A stretch of DNA of 18,554 nucleotides from CAYHHI01 sp964356335 (lineage in GTDB: Bacteria > Arandabacterota > Arandabacteria > Arandabacterales > Arandabacteraceae): assembly GCA_964356335.1 (NCBI GenBank), contig CAYHHI010000059.1:1-18554 (forward strand), written 5' to 3'. Positions 15,560-18,554 of the stretch are shown here, in pieces (the stretch's first letter is position 1; the number at the start of each line of letters is the position of its first letter). Made by a program: the position numbers and the translations under genes. Below the pieces are notes generated by a model, which saw only the letters and a program-made list of their open reading frames with translations, did no database searches and was not told where the DNA came from.

Positions 15560-16466
15560 TATGAAACACCTCGATCGTCATCTTGCCGGGGTCAGCCACG
15601 CATACAGTGCCATCATCTCTAACGTCAATGAAGGCCGGCGTTCTGAGGTGATCCTGCCCGAAAGTACCGCGGAACTTACCTTGGGAATCATATACTGCAA
15701 TGCAGCCAAACTCCGAATCAGAAACCAGTACCAGCGTATCAAGAAATGCAGCCAATCCGAATGGGCTCTTGAACTCAAAACCTGCGAGGTTCCCTTCGGG
15801 GTGCCCGAGAAGGCTCAAGATCAAGACCTTCTTCGAGAAGGCGTCTGTGACAAGGACCTTTCCCGATTTCTCGACAAGGCAGTCAACGGGATAGGAACCA
15901 TCTGCACCACCGGAGATCGGGCATAAAATCGGAGTCTTCACGCCATAGACATCAGCGACCACGATCGAACCCGAAAGCGTCATCGCTCCGTAGACCAGGC
16001 CCGCGGCACCCAGACCTATGCCGCCGATATCGGCGCCTACCTGGGTCTCGAAGACCGGAGCGCCCTTTGAGTCAAGCGCTACGACAAGACCGCCTGACCT
16101 CTCCGATACGTAAAACCAGCCGGCGTCTGCTTCGATATCCACGAACTGACAGGCCTGTAATCCCTGAGGGCAGCCTGCGAAAACGGCAAGCTCCGGAGCC
16201 AAATCAGCTGCCACGAGAATCTTGGAATTGTCGGCATCGACTACGTAGAGGTCTCCTTCGACGTCGAAGGCAAGCCCGAGCGGAGAGAAACTCAAGCCCG
16301 TCTCGGGATCGACACACGGAATAGATGATATGTGATGTATCCAGGACTGGGGTATGCTTGCGGACTGAGGTGCCGCCGGGAGAGGTACTGCAGGCAAAAC
16401 CAACAGGAGTAGTAAGACGGGAAGCCCTATGCTTGACACCGGCGTGCGCATACGCGAAGCCGCCAT
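15537..16466 (-). CDS. Exported NHL-like six-bladed beta-propeller protein
   Basis: This 309-residue protein has a hydrophobic signal peptide (about 7-33, cleavage near PAAPQS). Six propeller-like repeats follow. The clearest segments are LGLAFDVEGDLYVVDADNSK (63-82), FVDIEADAGWFYVSERSGG (108-126), GLGAAGLVYGAMTLSGSIVV (151-170), VDCLVEKSGKVLVTDAFSKK (194-213), FGLAAFLDTLVLVSDSEFG (236-254) and FIDVRDDGTVCVADPGKMTI (279-298). This matches NHL or SMP-30-type propellers, which usually bind partners or ligands. No catalytic site is evident. Its place between the DUF5683-like genes and the outer-membrane pair suggests a periplasmic or surface binding subunit. The ATG directly abuts the stop of the gene before it (TAAATG), and its stop lies inside the next gene. 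A second in-frame ATG at 16451 would give a tidier signal peptide and cannot be excluded. Confidence 0.8.
   Translation of the reverse strand: MAASRMRTPVSSIGLPVLLLLLVLPAVPLPAAPQSASIPQSWIHHISSIPCVDPETGLSFSPLGLAFDVEGDLYVVDADNSKILVAADLAPELAVFAGCPQGLQACQFVDIEADAGWFYVSERSGGLVVALDSKGAPVFETQVGADIGGIGLGAAGLVYGAMTLSGSIVVADVYGVKTPILCPISGGADGSYPVDCLVEKSGKVLVTDAFSKKVLILSLLGHPEGNLAGFEFKSPFGLAAFLDTLVLVSDSEFGCIAVYDSQGKFRGTFGQDHLRTPAFIDVRDDGTVCVADPGKMTIEVFHIESVQGE
15567..15572 (-). promoter_or_regulatory. Shine-Dalgarno deciding a TTG start (1104-residue gene)
   Basis: GAGGTG lies seven bases before the TTG at 15559, inside the end of the propeller gene. The same hexamer and spacing occur before the hutU TTG, which supports TTG as a genuine start in this genome. 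Confidence 0.7.
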
Positions 16467-17168
16467 TTAGAATGGTGCTCTAAGGTAGAACCTGATTCCC
16501 TGATAGGGTGCAGGCTCGACCCTCAAGCCAAGCCCCGAATGCTTTCGCTCGGGCTGGTCTAACCTGAAGGAAAGATACACATCTATCATGCTGATCATTC
16601 TGTTGAGGACTGCGAATCCCGTAGTCAGTACGGCTCGCCTGTAGCTTCGCCTGCTCAGTATCCTCACACGAGCGTATTCGTCCATACGCTGAAGGTCCTG
16701 CCACTCCCAGGCTCTGTCGCCAAAGTAGCCGTTTGCATCAAAGTAAGCCATCTGCTGCGCTCTGTCATCGGGATACCTGAGGCGGGCCTCTCTCAGCACG
16801 TCAATGTTGCACTCCTCACTGGATGTGTAGTAGGCCAGCAACGTGTAGTAGTCGGCATTCATTTCCCGGTCAACACCGGCAAACAGGCGCGCCATCTCCT
16901 TGTATCTGTCTTCCCTCATGCTGCCCTGCACTCTGAAGTAGGCGAATGATGACCAGACCCCGGCTTCAGAGACAAAGAAGGCTTTTGCACGGCCGCTCGC
17001 GCCCATGTATGCCTCACCGGCCCCAGGCAGAGCGAGCGAAAGGAGCAGGGCTTTACTCAGGGACTTGCCTTTTCGGGAGTCCGCACCCCAGCACGGTATC
17101 GCCGTAGCCAGGCCGACCACACCTATAAGCAGAGCCTTTATAAGCACAGCCTTAAGCAGCAATCTCAT
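16467..17168 (-). CDS. DUF5683-like envelope protein, second copy
   Basis: This is a 233-residue protein of unknown function. A signal peptide or N-terminal helix (1-29, ending IPCWGA) is followed by KALLLSLALPGAGEAYMG, the Pro-Gly-X-Gly motif of DUF5683-type proteins (usually S-LLPG-GQ-Y-G). A polar middle rich in Tyr, Arg and Asp comes next. A second hydrophobic segment, AVLTTGFAVLNRMISMIDVY, precedes a C-terminal amphipathic stretch ending FYLRAPF. The motif, the (R/N)-(V/M)-ISM-(V/I)-D segment and the Phe-terminated tail are shared with the gene just upstream, so the two look like diverged tandem duplicates. It begins three bases after that gene. DUF5683 proteins are common near outer-membrane and secretion genes in the FCB group; their role is not known to me. 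Confidence 0.75.
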   Translation of the reverse strand: MRLLLKAVLIKALLIGVVGLATAIPCWGADSRKGKSLSKALLLSLALPGAGEAYMGASGRAKAFFVSEAGVWSSFAYFRVQGSMREDRYKEMARLFAGVDREMNADYYTLLAYYTSSEECNIDVLREARLRYPDDRAQQMAYFDANGYFGDRAWEWQDLQRMDEYARVRILSRRSYRRAVLTTGFAVLNRMISMIDVYLSFRLDQPERKHSGLGLRVEPAPYQGIRFYLRAPF

Positions 17169-17171
17169 GCT

Positions 17172-18086
17172 TTAGAACCTCACCTTGACGCCCACCTTCA
17201 TATTGAATTTGCCAAACGGGTTGACCTTGAGACTCAGGTGCGGGGTGGTGCCCGCGCCGGCGAGATCCCGGTTTCTGAGCTTCACGAGGACCGCCGAGTC
17301 GACCATGCTTATCACTCGCCCGATCACCATGATCCAGGCATAGCGGTCAGCTTTGCCGTAGTAATCATCAGCCCGGTCCCGCATGCCATTATACTCCTGC
17401 CTGTGCGCCGAGGTCGTCCGAATGCTATCGGGAATAGGCCTGCCAGGCCTCCATGCCACCCAGTACCCTTTAGAGTAATCTCTCTGGGGAGGCAAGTCAT
17501 CCCAGCCGAAGACATATATGTCTTCGTCACCTATCTGCTGGTAAAACTTATTATCATCCGACTTCGAAAGAGGGAAATACTCATCGATTCTTTGTGAGCA
17601 TTTGTCTTCATCGTAGTGGCTGTCACGGTGGCAGACATCAAAGGCCGTCGTATCACTGTTGGCGGCAATAGTATCCGCATACAGCAAGAACCTCTCACGA
17701 CTGTAGTGTTCCCGGGCAAACTGCCGATACTCCTTCTTCTTATCGTCTCCCTTGCCATCATTCGCGAAGTACCTCCAGGCAGAGAAGAGATCGGTAGCAG
17801 CCATCACGCCGCCCGTCGCGTAACCTCGGGTCTCACCGGCGTAAATCTGGCCGAGACCGGGAAGGAGCGCTGAAAGCAACATCGCCTTGACCACTGATTT
17901 CTCTCGGGTTGGCGCACTGCCTCCGAGCCGAACCGGCTGGTCCTCACCGCCCTGCATACAGATCTTACCAATGAGAATCCTCGCTCTGAGATCAAGATCA
18001 TTCTGCCGAACCTCGCAGCGCGCATCACCGCGAGGCCAGACGATGAGCCAACAGGCCGCGAGCAAGACGAACGCCCACCTTAGCAT
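17172..18086 (-). CDS. DUF5683-like envelope protein, first copy
   Basis: Numbered from the ATG at 18086, this is a 304-residue protein of unknown function. The start is set by AGGAGG at 18098-18093, six bases upstream. ATG codons at 18092 (no spacing) and 18143 (inside the preceding gene) are rejected. The N-terminus MLRWAFVLLAACWLIVW is a signal peptide or anchor; LAAC resembles a lipobox but lies too near the start to be convincing. Then come KAMLLSALLPGLGQIYAGE, the DUF5683 motif, and a long hydrophilic segment rich in Asp, Lys and Tyr. RYAWIMVIGRVISMVDSAVL is followed by a C-terminal amphipathic strand ending VGVKVRF. The terminal Phe and alternating pattern resemble an outer-membrane beta signal, as in the paralogue downstream. 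It lies 10 bases after the sorting-tail gene. Confidence 0.78.
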   Translation of the reverse strand: MLRWAFVLLAACWLIVWPRGDARCEVRQNDLDLRARILIGKICMQGGEDQPVRLGGSAPTREKSVVKAMLLSALLPGLGQIYAGETRGYATGGVMAATDLFSAWRYFANDGKGDDKKKEYRQFAREHYSRERFLLYADTIAANSDTTAFDVCHRDSHYDEDKCSQRIDEYFPLSKSDDNKFYQQIGDEDIYVFGWDDLPPQRDYSKGYWVAWRPGRPIPDSIRTTSAHRQEYNGMRDRADDYYGKADRYAWIMVIGRVISMVDSAVLVKLRNRDLAGAGTTPHLSLKVNPFGKFNMKVGVKVRF

Positions 18087-18092
18087 GGTCAT

Positions 18093-18098
18093 CCTCCT
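18093..18098 (-). promoter_or_regulatory. Shine-Dalgarno deciding the start of the first DUF5683-like gene
   Basis: AGGAGG touches the stop codon of the preceding gene. It is directly against the ATG at 18092 but six bases from the ATG at 18086, which makes the latter the likely start. Confidence 0.75.
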
Positions 18099-18554
18099 AC
18101 CTCTTGATTGCCAGTTTGAAGAACTCACCTGTGCTCTTGCCATCTCCTTTAAGCGTCAGTCTGCATACGTAGAGACCGTTCGCGAGTCCACTGATATTGA
18201 CACTCCTCTCGGTCTCGGCGAAGGCATTGAAATCCACCGTCTTCACTCTGTCCCCGGCCAGGTCGAAGACTTCTATCTGTGCGAGGCCGCCGGTCTCCGT
18301 CACAAATGAGAAGGTCACAGTGTTGGAGTTGGCGGGATTGGGAAAGGCGTGAAAAGTGTTTGCTACGAGCAGCCTTGTTCCGGGCTCCGGTAGCGGCGGC
18401 AGGAGACGTGTCGGATAGACGCAGTTACGCGTTCTATCGAAATAGGCAGCCGGCCATGGAGGTATCGAACACGGCCTCTCCCCGACGGGCAGTGAGAAAG
18501 CATACATATTACCATCGAATCCGCATGCGATGAGATCCAAGATCATGTCACCAT
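18097..18554 (-). CDS. Exported protein with C-terminal T9SS-like sorting domain (5' end outside window)
   Basis: The frame is open to the right edge, so the start of this gene is missing and only about 152 C-terminal residues are seen; the Met codons near the edge are probably internal. The first visible residues, LDLIACGFDGNMYAF, resemble the end of a PQQ- or FG-GAP-type propeller blade. After a Pro-rich linker comes a typical type A sorting tail. NTFHAFPNPANSNTVTFSF begins it, IEVFDLAGDRVKTV follows, then VNISGLANGLYVCRL, ending FFKLAIKR. In the FCB group such domains direct export through the type IX system and surface attachment; closely similar FlgD-like tails exist, so the route is inferred. 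It is the first visible gene of the surface operon, so the operon promoter probably lies outside the window. Confidence 0.82.
   Translation of the reverse strand, partial: GDMILDLIACGFDGNMYAFSLPVGERPCSIPPWPAAYFDRTRNCVYPTRLLPPLPEPGTRLLVANTFHAFPNPANSNTVTFSFVTETGGLAQIEVFDLAGDRVKTVDFNAFAETERSVNISGLANGLYVCRLTLKGDGKSTGEFFKLAIKR

Noticed and set aside
1..18554. tRNA or rRNA genes, CRISPR arrays, insertion sequences, attachment sites
   Set aside because: I saw no repeat arrays, transposase-like frames, tRNA-like cloverleaves or rRNA segments anywhere in the window.

Overview
All recognisable genes in this window lie on the minus strand, so transcription runs from right to left, and coding density is very high. 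The longest gene-free stretch is about 295 bases (2333-2627) and holds a promoter, a cobalamin riboswitch and a terminator. The DNA is moderately GC-rich. Several genes start with TTG behind a good Shine-Dalgarno. A gene at the right edge ends in a type IX secretion-like sorting tail, next to DUF5683-type proteins, a TonB-dependent receptor and an Omp85 protein. Together these point to a diderm bacterium of the FCB superphylum (Bacteroidota and relatives, or candidate phyla such as Eisenbacteria, Latescibacteria, KSB1 or WOR-3). This placement is inference; no rRNA is present.

Region A (18554-10534) is one tightly packed run of six genes. In order of transcription they are: a truncated exported protein with a C-terminal sorting domain; two small tandem proteins sharing a DUF5683-like motif and a Phe-terminated tail; a six-bladed NHL-like beta-propeller; a 1104-residue probable outer-membrane protein; and a TamA/BamA-like Omp85 protein with three POTRA domains. 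Neighbours overlap or are at most about 10 bases apart. Four of the six end in an amphipathic or barrel-like segment closed by Phe. This looks like a cell-surface or outer-membrane assembly or secretion module, and it is the best candidate here for an undescribed system.

Region B (10521-2628) starts at a strong sigma70-like promoter and reads thiC-like, hutU, hutI, ftcD, a TPR protein and a PHP phosphoesterase. The hut genes carry urocanate through imidazolonepropionate and formiminoglutamate to glutamate and methenyl-tetrahydrofolate. No hutH is present in the window. The thiC-like gene has no room for a TPP riboswitch in its leader and carries a CX2CX3C cluster motif.

Region C (2599-1) is a cobalamin regulon. 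A promoter leads into a cobalamin riboswitch, then an intrinsic terminator, then an ECF-type S component, then a BtuB-like TonB-dependent receptor coupled by an ATGA overlap. The receptor runs off the left edge. The set suggests corrinoid uptake that pairs an outer-membrane TonB receptor with an ECF-type inner-membrane importer instead of BtuCD-F.
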